From contig NZ_CP133020.1 in NCBI RefSeq assembly GCF_030866825.1, forward strand, positions 1,860,001-1,924,000: 64,000 nucleotides of DNA. The letters run 5' to 3'. The notes under the pieces were generated by a model, which saw only the letters and a program-made list of their open reading frames with translations, ran no database searches and was not told the DNA's origin. A program made the translations under genes and the position numbers. Below, in pieces: positions 14,159 through 23,036 of the stretch. The stretch's first letter is position 1; every line of letters starts with the position of its first letter. This DNA is from Rathayibacter sp. SW19 (GTDB lineage Bacteria > Actinomycetota > Actinomycetes > Actinomycetales > Microbacteriaceae).

Positions 14159-14632
14159 TCAGTCGCGACGCGGCCCGCGGTCGAGCAGAGGACCCACCCG
14201 GAACGGGATCAACTCGCCCATGTCGAGCGACGTCTCGGTGCGCTCGACCCCGTCGCACGCAAGGATCATGCCGTTGACCCTGAACAGCTCATCGGTGTCG
14301 GCGCAGACAACCCGCACAATCAGGTCGGACGGCCCACTGACGCCGTGCGCCTGCACGATTTCGGGGATGCGCGACAGTTCCTGCACGATCGCGGCGAGCT
14401 TCTGCTGCTGCACGTGGACCGCAATGAACGCGGCAAGCGGATAGCCGAGCGCCTCTGGATTGATGCGGCGGTCGAACGGCAGGAACACGTTCGAGCGCTC
14501 CAGGGCGGCCATTCGCGCCTGCACGGTGTTGCGGGAGAGCCCGAGGGTGTCTGCGAGCGCGACGACCGTGCTGCGCGGCTCGTCCGTGAGGGCGGCGAGC
14601 AGCCGAAGGTCGGTGGCATCCGGGTTGGGCAT
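14159..14632 (-). CDS. Lrp/AsnC-family transcriptional regulator
   Basis: A 157-residue regulator. The N-terminal winged helix has ATDLRLLAALTDEPRSTVVALADTLGLSRNTVQARM. The C-terminal RAM/AsnC ligand domain has HGVSGPSDLIVRVVCADTDELF with the G-x-x-D motif. It is divergent from the branched-chain 2-oxoacid dehydrogenase genes, so it probably senses a branched-chain amino acid or ketoacid and controls them (inference, as for BkdR). I chose the ATG at 14632. TAAAGT (minus strand, 14642-14647) lies 9 nt upstream with no Shine-Dalgarno, suggesting a leaderless transcript. Confidence 0.9.
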   Translation of the reverse strand: MPNPDATDLRLLAALTDEPRSTVVALADTLGLSRNTVQARMAALERSNVFLPFDRRINPEALGYPLAAFIAVHVQQQKLAAIVQELSRIPEIVQAHGVSGPSDLIVRVVCADTDELFRVNGMILACDGVERTETSLDMGELIPFRVGPLLDRGPRRD

Positions 14633-14669
14633 GATGCGAAACTTTAGCACGGCGCTTCAGCCTGAGATA

Positions 14670-14709
14670 GTGCACATTGCTCAGTCGACACGCCGGTGAT
14701 TGTGCGCAC
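14670..14709. promoter_or_regulatory. Paired GTGC-palindromes, candidate Lrp operator
   Basis: GTGCAC (14670-14675) and GTGCGCAC (14702-14709) are 32 bp apart, about three helical turns, in the gap between the Lrp gene and E1alpha. Same-face spacing suits an octameric Lrp regulator. Binding is inferred. Confidence 0.4.
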
Positions 14710-14813
14710 TGCACTTCAGACGTAACCTGAGAGTAATTCTGGCAAGGATGCTGGAAGCGAGTCGGTCGGCCACAAGCCAGATCAACTCGACACCGAGACA
14801 AAGGTGGCGTGCG

Positions 14814-15932
14814 ATGATGCCGGGTGCCCGTCAAGGAGCAGAACTCCTTACTCGAGAAGAAAACTTGATCCAGTTGTTGACGCCGTCAGGCGTGCGACTG
14901 AGTGATCCGGACTACGATCCGTGGGTCGCCGACGTCTTCGGCGAGCAACTCGCCTCGCTCTACGAGGACATGGTCGTCGTGCGTCGCATCGACACAGAGG
15001 CGACCGCGTTGCAACGGCAGGGGCAGTTGGGGCTGTGGGCTCCTCTGCGCGGCCAGGAAGCCGCGCAGATCGGCTCGGCGCACGCGCTGCGCAGCGACGA
15101 CTTCGTATTCTCCAGCTATCGCGAAAACGGTGTCGCCTACGTGCGCGGCGTCGACCTCACAGACTTACTGCGCGTGTGGCGCGGCTCGGTCTTCTCCGGC
15201 TGGAACCCGTACGACATCAACATGGCGACGCCGTCCATCATCATCGGCACCCAAACACTGCACGCGGTCGGTTACGCTCTCGGTTGCCAGTTCGACGGTG
15301 TCGATTCTGCGGCGATTGCATACTTCGGCGATGGGGCAACGAGCGAGGGCGACACGAATGAGGCCCTGATCTTCGCCGCGACCTATAAGGCGCCCGTCGT
15401 GTTTTTCTGCCAGAACAACCACTGGGCCATTTCAGAACCAGTTGGGCTTCAGGCGCAGACGCCGATCGCCGATCGTGCACCGGGGTTCGGCATCCCGAGC
15501 ATGCGAGTTGACGGCAACGACGTGCTCGCAGTGCTCGCAGCGACCCGCATCGCGCTTGAGCGTGCACGCAAGGGTGACGGCCCCACGTTCATTGAAGCGG
15601 TCACCTACCGCATGGGCCCGCACACCACCTCTGACGATCCGACCCGCTATCGCAGCAAGGAGGAGCTCGCCGACTGGGCCGAGAAGGACCCGATCGAGCG
15701 GGTCGGATCCCTCCTCACGTCTCTCGGCATGATGACGGACGAATTTAGCGCGCGCATCACCGCGAAAGCGGATGCCGTCGCCGCCGAAATGCGCGCAGGA
15801 TGCCTCGCAATGACCAAGCCAGAGCCGCTCACCGTGTTCGACAACGTTTTCACAGAGCCGACGACCTGGCTCGATCGGCAGAAGAGCCAGTATGCCGCCT
15901 ATCTGCAGCAATTCGGCGGCGAGCAGTCATGA
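14814..15932 (+). CDS. bkdA: Branched-chain 2-oxoacid dehydrogenase E1 alpha subunit
   Basis: A 372-residue thiamine-diphosphate enzyme subunit that decarboxylates branched 2-oxoacids (pyruvate is an alternative). Key features are LWAPLRGQEAAQIGSAHALR, DDFVFSSYRENGVA and the ThDP/Mg motif YFGDGATSEGDTNEALIFAA followed by QNNHWAIS. The phosphorylation-loop region TYRMGPHTTSDDPTRYR is also present. I chose ATG 14814 (AAAGGTGG upstream); the frame is open to 14700 but upstream codons do not match the family. Its stop overlaps the E1beta start (ATGA). Neighbouring leucine-pathway genes favour branched-chain substrates. Confidence 0.93.
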   Translation: MMPGARQGAELLTREENLIQLLTPSGVRLSDPDYDPWVADVFGEQLASLYEDMVVVRRIDTEATALQRQGQLGLWAPLRGQEAAQIGSAHALRSDDFVFSSYRENGVAYVRGVDLTDLLRVWRGSVFSGWNPYDINMATPSIIIGTQTLHAVGYALGCQFDGVDSAAIAYFGDGATSEGDTNEALIFAATYKAPVVFFCQNNHWAISEPVGLQAQTPIADRAPGFGIPSMRVDGNDVLAVLAATRIALERARKGDGPTFIEAVTYRMGPHTTSDDPTRYRSKEELADWAEKDPIERVGSLLTSLGMMTDEFSARITAKADAVAAEMRAGCLAMTKPEPLTVFDNVFTEPTTWLDRQKSQYAAYLQQFGGEQS

Positions 15933-16990
15933 CCGCTACGGAAATGACCCTCGCCAAGGCGCTCACCGCGGGCTTGCACGATGAGCTCGCCGCCGACGAC
16001 AAAGTGGTACTGCTCGGTGAGGACATCGGTAAACTCGGCGGTGTATTCCGGGTCACGGACGGTCTGCAGAAGGAATTCGGCGAGCGGCGGGTGATCGATA
16101 CGCCACTGGCCGAGTCCGGCATCATCGGCACGGCGGTCGGGCTGGCCTATCGCGGCTACCGGCCGGTGTGCGAGATTCAGTTCGACGGGTTCATCTTCCC
16201 GGGGTTCGATCAGATCGTGACTCAGGTCGCGAAGATGCACTACCGCACTGCGGGTGCCGTTCGGATGCCGATCACGATCCGCGTGCCGTTCGGCGGCGGC
16301 ATCCGTTCGGTCGAGCACCACTCCGAATCGCCGGAGGCCTATTTCGTGCACACGTCCGGTCTGCGCGTGATCAGCTGCTCGAATCCACAGGACGCGTACG
16401 TGATGATCCGCCAGGCGATCCAGGCCGACGACCCTGTGCTCTTCTTCGAGCCCAAGCGCCGCTACTGGACGAAGGCTCCTGTCGAGCCGATCCTGCCGGC
16501 GGATGCGCCGAGCTTCGAGGCGGCGCGCGTCGTGACAGCGGGTACCGATGTCACGCTCGTTGCATACGGCCCACTCGTGATGACGGCGAAGGATGCTGCG
16601 GTTGCCGCAGCGGACGAGGGCATCTCGGTCGAGGTCATCGACTTGCGCTCACTGTCGCCGGTCGATTTCGCAACAGTGGAAGCATCCGTTCGCAAGACCG
16701 GCCGGTTGGTGATCACCCACGAGGCGCAACAGTTCGGCGGAGTCGGCGCCGAGATCGCCGCGAGCATCACGGAGCGCTGTTTCGAGTACCTGGAGGCGGC
16801 CCCTGCACGGGTGACCGGGTTCGACGTGCCCTACCCGCCCGCAGAACTCGAAGACGAATACCTGCCGAACCTCGACCGCATCCTCGACGCCGTCGACCGC
16901 GTGCTCGGCCGGCACAATTCACTGAGCAACTGGCGCCCTGCCGGCGACGGTGTCGCAAGCAATTCCGGCAGCAGGAGCCACAGCGCATGA
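15929..16990 (+). CDS. bkdB: Branched-chain 2-oxoacid dehydrogenase E1 beta subunit
   Basis: A 353-residue partner of E1alpha. It has MTLAKALTAGLHDELAADD, VLLGEDIGKLGGVFRVTDGL, DTPLAESGIIGTAVGLAYRG and PVCEIQFDGFIFPGFDQIV. VPFGGGIRSVEHHSESPEAY and the transketolase C-terminal region (RLVITHEAQQFGGVGAEIAA) follow. It starts in a 4-nt ATGA overlap with E1alpha and ends in another with E2, so the three are translationally coupled. The last ~20 residues are a Ser-rich tail. Confidence 0.94.
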   Translation: MTATEMTLAKALTAGLHDELAADDKVVLLGEDIGKLGGVFRVTDGLQKEFGERRVIDTPLAESGIIGTAVGLAYRGYRPVCEIQFDGFIFPGFDQIVTQVAKMHYRTAGAVRMPITIRVPFGGGIRSVEHHSESPEAYFVHTSGLRVISCSNPQDAYVMIRQAIQADDPVLFFEPKRRYWTKAPVEPILPADAPSFEAARVVTAGTDVTLVAYGPLVMTAKDAAVAAADEGISVEVIDLRSLSPVDFATVEASVRKTGRLVITHEAQQFGGVGAEIAASITERCFEYLEAAPARVTGFDVPYPPAELEDEYLPNLDRILDAVDRVLGRHNSLSNWRPAGDGVASNSGSRSHSA

Positions 16991-18408
16991 GCGTGTTGAA
17001 AGAATTCGCTTTGCCCGACCTCGGTGAGGGCCTGACCGAGTCGGAGATCGTTTCCTGGCACGTCGCCGTCGGCGACACCGTGGCCCTGAATCAGATCATC
17101 GCTGAGGTCGAGACCGCGAAGGCACTCGTCGAGTTGCCATCGCCGTTCGCCGGCGTTGTCAGCCAACTGTATGCAGAGCCCGGAGCGACCGTCCAGGTTG
17201 GTGCTCCGATCGTCGCATTCGAGATCGACGACGACTCAGCGCCGGACGGGGGCAGCTCCAAACCGTCGGATGCTGCCAGCCAAGCGGATGCCGCTGCCAG
17301 CGTTGCGACCGTGCCAGCGAGCGCCGCTGCAGGACGACAGGCAGTGCTGGTCGGCTACGGGCCCGCGATCGAGACGGGTGAGCGGCCGCGACGCCGTGCG
17401 CGCGGCGGCGGCCCCGTGACGCCGACAGCGCCTGCCACCGAGCCTGTTGCCACGCCGGCTGCCGGTCCGGCACAGCAGTCGGCCGAGCGCCCGCGGTCCA
17501 CGCCGCCGGTGCGCGCGCTCGCCCGCGATCTCGGCGTTGATCTCACTCTCGTCACCGGAACGGGGGAGCGTGGGCTGATCACCCGGGCAGATGTTGAGGC
17601 ATTTTCTGCAGCATCCGGATCGGCGGTCGCGGCCGTCCAGCAGCGCGCAATCGGCGACCGTGCGGAAACTGCCCTGCACCGCGGCGGTGATCGCCCGCGT
17701 GAGACGCGCATGACGGTCAGCGGCGTCCGCAAACACACGGCCGCGGCGATGGTCGCGAGTGCGTTCACAGCGCCGCACGTCACGGAGTTCCTGACCGTCG
17801 ACGTCACGCCGACGATGGAACTGCTTGATTCGTTGAAGGCCCGGCGCGAGTTTCGTGACGCACGCATCAACATCCTCACGATGGTGGCGAAGGCATTGTG
17901 CATCGCCGTCGCTCGAACACCGGCGGTCAACTCCCACTGGGTGGAATCCGCATCGGAGACCCCAGCCGAGATCGTGCAGTACGGCTACGTCAATCTGGGC
18001 ATCGCGGCGGCGACGCCCCGGGGACTGCTCGTACCGAACATTTCGGATGCCGAGCAACTGACCCTGCTCGAACTCGCTGCGGCGCTCGGCGAATTGACGG
18101 CGACTGCGCGCGCCGGACACACCGCTCCCGCCCAGTTGACCGGCGGAACGATCACGATTACGAACGTCGGAGTCTTCGGTGTCGATGCCGGGACGCCGAT
18201 CCTCAATCCCGGCGAGGCCGCGATCCTTGCGATGGGTGCCGTGCGCAGGCAACCGTGGGAGTATCGCGGTGAGATCGCGCTGCGCCAGGTGATGACCTTG
18301 AGCCTCTCGTTCGACCACCGCATGGTCGACGGTGAACAGGGCTCGCGATTCCTGGCCGACATCGGTGCGATCCTGGCTGAACCGGGCTTCGCGTTGACCA
18401 TGGTCTAG
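16987..18408 (+). CDS. bkdC: Dihydrolipoyl acyltransferase E2 component
   Basis: A 473-residue protein with three parts. An N-terminal lipoyl domain carries the lipoylated lysine in VETAKALVEL (about residue 43). A Pro/Ala linker leads to a peripheral E1/E3-binding domain (TPPVRALARDLGVDLTLVTG, about 165-205). The catalytic acyltransferase domain has VSGVRKHTAAAMVASAFTAP and the active-site SFDHRMVDGEQ near the end. It forms the core of the complex that transfers the acyl group to CoA. It is coupled to E1beta by overlap. No E3 (lipoamide dehydrogenase) gene is in this window, so E3 must be supplied from elsewhere. Confidence 0.95.
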   Translation: MSVLKEFALPDLGEGLTESEIVSWHVAVGDTVALNQIIAEVETAKALVELPSPFAGVVSQLYAEPGATVQVGAPIVAFEIDDDSAPDGGSSKPSDAASQADAAASVATVPASAAAGRQAVLVGYGPAIETGERPRRRARGGGPVTPTAPATEPVATPAAGPAQQSAERPRSTPPVRALARDLGVDLTLVTGTGERGLITRADVEAFSAASGSAVAAVQQRAIGDRAETALHRGGDRPRETRMTVSGVRKHTAAAMVASAFTAPHVTEFLTVDVTPTMELLDSLKARREFRDARINILTMVAKALCIAVARTPAVNSHWVESASETPAEIVQYGYVNLGIAAATPRGLLVPNISDAEQLTLLELAAALGELTATARAGHTAPAQLTGGTITITNVGVFGVDAGTPILNPGEAAILAMGAVRRQPWEYRGEIALRQVMTLSLSFDHRMVDGEQGSRFLADIGAILAEPGFALTMV

Positions 18409-18416
18409 TCGGCGCG

Positions 18417-19040
18417 TCACGCCGGGGCGGTCAGCGCGGCGAGCGCCAATTGCTCCAGGATCGACCCGACCAGCTCGGGGGAGAGTTGCGCGGCGCCGGA
18501 GCCGGGCGCGTGCGCGCTGTGCGGCGTGGAGTTGATCAGACCGAAGACGGCGTGAGCTCTGATCCGCAACTGCGAGGCATCCGTTTCCGGGTGTAAGCGC
18601 GTCAGCACGCGTACCCACAATTCGACATACATGCGCTGTAGCGTGCGCACCGCGATCCGGTCGGCATCGGTCAGGCTGGCCAGATCGCGATCCTGCACAC
18701 GGATGACGTCAGGGTTGTCCAACGCGAAGTCCACATGGAATTGCACCAATCCGCGCAGCGCGTCGGCCGCGGTGTGTGAAGCGGCAATCACCGTTTCGCC
18801 GCCGGAGAGCAGGTTCTGGCTGACGCCCACGAGGATGGCCCCGAGCACCGCCTGCTTGCCGGAAAAGTGACGGTACACGGCCGGTCCGCTGACGCCGGCC
18901 GCCGCGCCGAGGTCTTCGAGCGAAACGCCGTTGAAACCGTGTTCAGCGAAGAGTGTGGCTGCCGCGTCGAGCAAGGCGTTTCGTCGGTCTGCCTTCGCTT
19001 GACTGCGCTGGGTGGGCAGATCGTTCACCGTCCCCGTCAT
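18417..19040 (-). CDS. TetR-family regulator of the leucine-catabolism operon
   Basis: A 207-residue repressor. The N-terminal helix-turn-helix is DAAATLFAEHGFNGVSLEDL followed by AAGVSGPAVYRHFSGKQAVL; the ligand domain follows. GAGAGGAG precedes the ATG. It is divergent from the methylcrotonyl-CoA carboxylase operon and most likely represses it in response to an acyl-CoA intermediate (inference from position). It converges tightly on the E2 gene with only an 8-bp gap. Confidence 0.9.
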   Translation of the reverse strand: MTGTVNDLPTQRSQAKADRRNALLDAAATLFAEHGFNGVSLEDLGAAAGVSGPAVYRHFSGKQAVLGAILVGVSQNLLSGGETVIAASHTAADALRGLVQFHVDFALDNPDVIRVQDRDLASLTDADRIAVRTLQRMYVELWVRVLTRLHPETDASQLRIRAHAVFGLINSTPHSAHAPGSGAAQLSPELVGSILEQLALAALTAPA

Positions 19041-19072
19041 CGCGTCTCCTCTCGGTGACCTCCACTATAGAC

Positions 19073-19106
19073 AACTCAGTTAACACACGCTAACGTGGTT
19101 TGAGTT
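19073..19106. promoter_or_regulatory. Nested inverted repeat, candidate TetR operator
   Basis: Outer arms AACTCA (19073-19078) / TGAGTT (19101-19106) flank GTTA(N8)TAAC (19079-19094). It lies in the 103-bp gap between the TetR gene and the carboxylase operon, the expected place for an autoregulatory operator. Confidence 0.45.
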
Positions 19107-19143
19107 ATTAACCCCTAACCGAAATTGACGTGCAAACATTGTC

Positions 19144-20751
19144 ATGCACACACTGATATCGACCGCGGATGCCGCGGATCCGACCTTCGTCGCCAATGAA
19201 ACGCAGCAGCGTGAGTTGGTGACCCAGCTGCGACAGCGTCTGGCGGCGACCGCATTGGGCGGCCCTGAGCGCTCGCGCGACCGCCACGTTGCGCGCGGCA
19301 AACTCCTGCCGCGCGCACGCATCGACGAACTTCTCGATGTCGCCAGCCCTTTCTTAGAAATTGCGCCGCTGGCGGCCAACGGCCTGTACAAGGACGACAG
19401 CCCCGGTGCGGGCCTGATCACGGGCATCGGTCTCGTGCACGGGCGACACGTGCTCATCGTCTGCAATGACGCGACCGTCAAGGGTGGCACGTATTACCCG
19501 CTGACGGTGAAGAAGCATCTGCGAGCGCAAGAAATCGCAATCGAGAATCGGCTTCCGTGCGTTTACCTGGTGGATTCCGGGGGTGCGTTCCTGCCGGAAC
19601 AGGATGAGGTGTTTCCCGACCGCGACGACTTCGGGCGCATCTTCTTCAACCAGGCGCGGATGTCAGCCGCGAAGATTCCGCAGATCGCGGCCGTGCTCGG
19701 CTCGTGCACGGCCGGTGGGGCATATGTGCCCGCAATGAGCGACGAGACCGTGATCGTGCGCAATCAGGGCACCATCTTCCTCGGCGGCCCGCCCCTGGTC
19801 AAGGCGGCGATCGGCGAGATAGTCACAGCAGAAGAACTCGGAGGGGGCGACCTGCATTCGCGAGTCTCCGGCGTGACCGACCATTTGGCCGAAAGCGACG
19901 AGCACGCGTTGAGCATCGTCCGCGACATCGTCTCGACACTTCCTGCCGAACCCGCTCCGGTGTGGGACATTGCCCCCGAGGTGCCACCGGCCCTTGATGA
20001 GAAGGAACTCTACGGCGTTGTGCCTGTGGACGTGCAAGCCCCATACGACGTGCGTGAGGTGATCGGGCGACTGGTCGACGGCAGCGAGTTCCACGAGTTC
20101 AAAAAGGAATATGGCACGACTCTTGTGACCGGATTCGCCCGGTTGCACGGGCATCCGGTCGGCATCGTTGCTAACAATGGCGTGCTGTTCAGCGAGTCTG
20201 CCCTGAAGGGCGCCCATTTCATTGAACTGTGCGATCAGCGCGGCGTGCCATTGATCTTTCTGCAGAACATTTCCGGCTTCATGGTCGGCCGCGACTACGA
20301 GGCGGGCGGCATCGCGAAGCACGGCGCCAAGATGGTCACCGCCGTCGCCACAACCAGAGTGCCGAAGCTCACCGTGGTGATCGGCGGGTCGTTCGGTGCC
20401 GGCAACTATTCGATGTGCGGGCGAGCTTACTCACCACGCTTCCTCTGGATGTGGCCTGCCGCCCGGATCTCCGTAATGGGCGGGGCGCAAGCAGCGTCGG
20501 TGCTCGCCACGATTCGTCGAGAGCGTTTCGATTCACACGGTGAAGACTGGTCGGCCGCTGATGAGGCCGCGTTCAAGGCACCCATCATCGAGCAGTACGA
20601 GCGGCAGGGAAGTCCCTACTACTCGACCGCTCGACTGTGGGACGACGGGATCATCGACCCAGCGGACACCCGCACCGTGCTCGGCCTCGCCCTGGACGTC
20701 TGCTCGCGATCGCCGCTGCCCGACACCGCCTTCGGCCTGTTCAGGATGTGA
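19144..20751 (+). CDS. accD1: Methylcrotonyl-CoA carboxylase carboxyltransferase (beta) subunit
   Basis: A 535-residue carboxyltransferase. It shows the crotonase-like N and C halves: RHVARGKLLPRARIDELLD, NDATVKGGTYYPLTVKKHLR, CVYLVDSGGAFLPEQDEVFP and AAVLGSCTAGGAYVPAMSDE. FLQNISGFMVGRDYEAGGIA and VVIGGSFGAGNYSMCGRAYS follow. These are hallmarks of the 3-methylcrotonyl-CoA carboxylase branch rather than propionyl-CoA carboxylase. It carboxylates methylcrotonyl-CoA using carboxybiotin from the next gene's product. First gene of the operon; no obvious Shine-Dalgarno at the ATG. Confidence 0.94.
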   Translation: MHTLISTADAADPTFVANETQQRELVTQLRQRLAATALGGPERSRDRHVARGKLLPRARIDELLDVASPFLEIAPLAANGLYKDDSPGAGLITGIGLVHGRHVLIVCNDATVKGGTYYPLTVKKHLRAQEIAIENRLPCVYLVDSGGAFLPEQDEVFPDRDDFGRIFFNQARMSAAKIPQIAAVLGSCTAGGAYVPAMSDETVIVRNQGTIFLGGPPLVKAAIGEIVTAEELGGGDLHSRVSGVTDHLAESDEHALSIVRDIVSTLPAEPAPVWDIAPEVPPALDEKELYGVVPVDVQAPYDVREVIGRLVDGSEFHEFKKEYGTTLVTGFARLHGHPVGIVANNGVLFSESALKGAHFIELCDQRGVPLIFLQNISGFMVGRDYEAGGIAKHGAKMVTAVATTRVPKLTVVIGGSFGAGNYSMCGRAYSPRFLWMWPAARISVMGGAQAASVLATIRRERFDSHGEDWSAADEAAFKAPIIEQYERQGSPYYSTARLWDDGIIDPADTRTVLGLALDVCSRSPLPDTAFGLFRM

Positions 20752-20756
20752 TCGTC

Positions 20757-22928
20757 ATGACGAGAGAACACCCTGATACCCCTCGCACAGCTGCCGAGCG
20801 CTTCGACACGGTGCTTGTCGCCAACCGAGGCGAGATCGCCTGCCGGATCATTCGCACGCTGCGTCGCATGGGCATTCGCTCCGTCGCGGTGTACAGCGAT
20901 GCGGACCGCAATGCGCTGCACGTGACAATGGCGGACGCCGCTGTGCTGATCGGCCCTGCCGAGCCGCGATTGAGCTACCTGAAGATCGACGCGATCATCC
21001 GCGCTGCGCAACGAACGGGCGCGGGCGCCGTGCATCCCGGCTACGGGTTCCTTTCCGAAAACGTGGAATTCGCGCGCGCCTGTGCGGCGGCCGGGCTTGT
21101 GTTCATCGGCCCAGGCGAGCGTGCGCTGGAAACGATGGGCGACAAGATCCGTTCGAAGAACCAGGTCGCCGGCCACGGCGTGCCGGTGACTCCGGGGATC
21201 GCGGAACCCGGGCTGGACGACGCAGCGCTGATCGCTGCCGCCGACGAGATCGGATTTCCGATCCTGATCAAACCGTCCGCCGGCGGTGGCGGCAAAGGAA
21301 TGTACGAGGTGCACGGGGCGGCGGAATTGCCCGACGCGCTTGCCGCGGCTCGTCGGGTCGCTGCAGGCGCATTCGGCGATGACACACTGTTCCTGGAACG
21401 CTTGGTCGCGACGCCGCGGCACATCGAAGTGCAATTGCTCGCAGACGCGTACGGCCACGTGATCCACCTGGGCGAGCGCGAGTGCTCATTGCAACGCCGG
21501 CACCAGAAGGTCATCGAAGAGGCGCCGTCGCCGCTGCTGTCGCCCACAACTCGCGAGCGCATCGGAGAAGCGGCCTGTGCCGTCGCTCGCAGCGTCGACT
21601 ATGTGGGCGCGGGCACGGTCGAGTTTCTCGTGTCTGATGCCGCGCCGGACGAGTTCTTCTTCATGGAGATGAACACGCGACTGCAGGTTGAACATCCTGT
21701 CACGGAGGCAGTTACGGGCATCGACCTCGTCGAATGGCAGGTGCGCATCGCCGCCGGGGAAAAACTGACGCTCGGCCAGCAGGACGTTGTGCTGAACGGC
21801 CATGCGATCGAGGCGCGCGTGTACGCCGAGGACCCGCATAACGCATTTCTTCCGTCCAGCGGGCGCATTGTCGCGCTTCGCGAACCGTCGCCCGGTGCCG
21901 GTGGCGAACCCGGCATCCGGGTGGACAGTTCCCTGACCGATGGCCTTGAGATCTCGCCGAGCTACGACCCAATGCTCGCCAAAGTGATCGCATGGGGAGC
22001 GGATCGGGGGCAGGCACTGTCACGACTCCAGCACGCGCTCGGGGACACCGTCGTTCTGGGTGTGCACACCAACCTGGAATTCCTGCGCGCCCTGCTGGCG
22101 GACGCCGCCGTGCAGGCCGGAAACCTCGACACCGGCCTGATCGAGCGAACACTGCCGTCGATCGCATTCCGTCCGGTGGAAGACGGCATGCTCATCGCCG
22201 CGGCCCTGGCGATGCACGCGGCCGCCTGGTCGGCCGGAACGGATGCGCCGTGGTCGCGGCCGACCGGATGGCGCGTCGGCGCTCCAGCGCCGGCTCGCTA
22301 CGAATTCGGTTTCGCAGAGTGCGGCAATGTCAACGCGAGCGCAACCGTGGAAGTCTTCGGTGCTCCGACGGATGCCTCCGTGCGCGTTCTGCGGGCGGCC
22401 GGCGGCGAGCCGGCGCAGTTGCGTCCGGCCGCTTGGGTGGGCGAGCGCGCGATCGCCGGCTCGGCCGGCTCTGACAACTCCACCGGCCGTGCCGAATTCT
22501 TGGAGCCGAATCGGTTGGAGTTCGACGGTGTCACCCGCACATTCTGGGCGGCTCGTGAGAATGGTCAGCTGTGGCTGGCCGAGAACGGGGTCAGCGCAAC
22601 ATTGCAGGTTCGTGACCGCGCGCTGGTGCTTGCGGAGCAGCTGGCGGCACGCGTACGAGATGTGAGTGCAGTCAGCCCGCAGGTGCGCTCGCCCATGCCA
22701 GGCACAGTGGTCACCGTCGACGTCGAAGACGGCGACCAGGTGGAGGCAGGAGCAAGTGTCGCCACGATCGAGGCGATGAAGATGGAGCACCGACTGGTAT
22801 CTCCGGTCACGGGAACGGTGAGCATCGGCATCCGCGTCGGAGAATTGGTCAAGGCGAATCAGATTGTCGCCACGATCGCCACAACCGAAGAACCGGCGCA
22901 GGGCTCGGACGCCTCAGCGACCGCGTGA
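20757..22928 (+). CDS. accA1: Methylcrotonyl-CoA carboxylase biotin-containing (alpha) subunit
   Basis: A 723-residue protein. The biotin carboxylase domain has VLVANRGEIACRIIRTLR, GAVHPGYGFLSENVEFA, the Gly-rich ATP loop KPSAGGGGKGMYEV, HLGERECSLQRRHQKVIEE and EMNTRLQVEHPVTEAVTG. A linking domain follows. The C-terminal BCCP domain has SPMPGTVVTVDVEDGDQVEAG and the biotinyl-lysine motif EAMKMEH. The ATG at 20757 lies 5 nt after the stop of the beta subunit; a GTG at 20748 is also possible. Together the two genes form the leucine-pathway carboxylase. Confidence 0.95.
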   Translation: MTREHPDTPRTAAERFDTVLVANRGEIACRIIRTLRRMGIRSVAVYSDADRNALHVTMADAAVLIGPAEPRLSYLKIDAIIRAAQRTGAGAVHPGYGFLSENVEFARACAAAGLVFIGPGERALETMGDKIRSKNQVAGHGVPVTPGIAEPGLDDAALIAAADEIGFPILIKPSAGGGGKGMYEVHGAAELPDALAAARRVAAGAFGDDTLFLERLVATPRHIEVQLLADAYGHVIHLGERECSLQRRHQKVIEEAPSPLLSPTTRERIGEAACAVARSVDYVGAGTVEFLVSDAAPDEFFFMEMNTRLQVEHPVTEAVTGIDLVEWQVRIAAGEKLTLGQQDVVLNGHAIEARVYAEDPHNAFLPSSGRIVALREPSPGAGGEPGIRVDSSLTDGLEISPSYDPMLAKVIAWGADRGQALSRLQHALGDTVVLGVHTNLEFLRALLADAAVQAGNLDTGLIERTLPSIAFRPVEDGMLIAAALAMHAAAWSAGTDAPWSRPTGWRVGAPAPARYEFGFAECGNVNASATVEVFGAPTDASVRVLRAAGGEPAQLRPAAWVGERAIAGSAGSDNSTGRAEFLEPNRLEFDGVTRTFWAARENGQLWLAENGVSATLQVRDRALVLAEQLAARVRDVSAVSPQVRSPMPGTVVTVDVEDGDQVEAGASVATIEAMKMEHRLVSPVTGTVSIGIRVGELVKANQIVATIATTEEPAQGSDASATA

Positions 22929-22985
22929 AGGCTGGGATTCGAGACTGGGACAGGGCAGACTCGATCGTAGCCGGACTCGGCACGG

Positions 22986-23023
22986 CCAGACTCAGACACA
23001 GCCAGACTCAGACACAGCCAGAC
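22986..23023 (+). repeat. Short tandem repeat in the accA1-scoA gap
   Basis: The 16-bp unit CCAGACTCAGACACAG occurs twice in tandem (22986-23001, 23002-23017) plus 6 bases of a third copy. It fills most of the 108-bp gap just before the GGGAGG ribosome site of scoA, in an operon whose other junctions overlap or nearly touch. Confidence 0.75.
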
Positions 23024-23036
23024 AGGGAGGTCGCAG

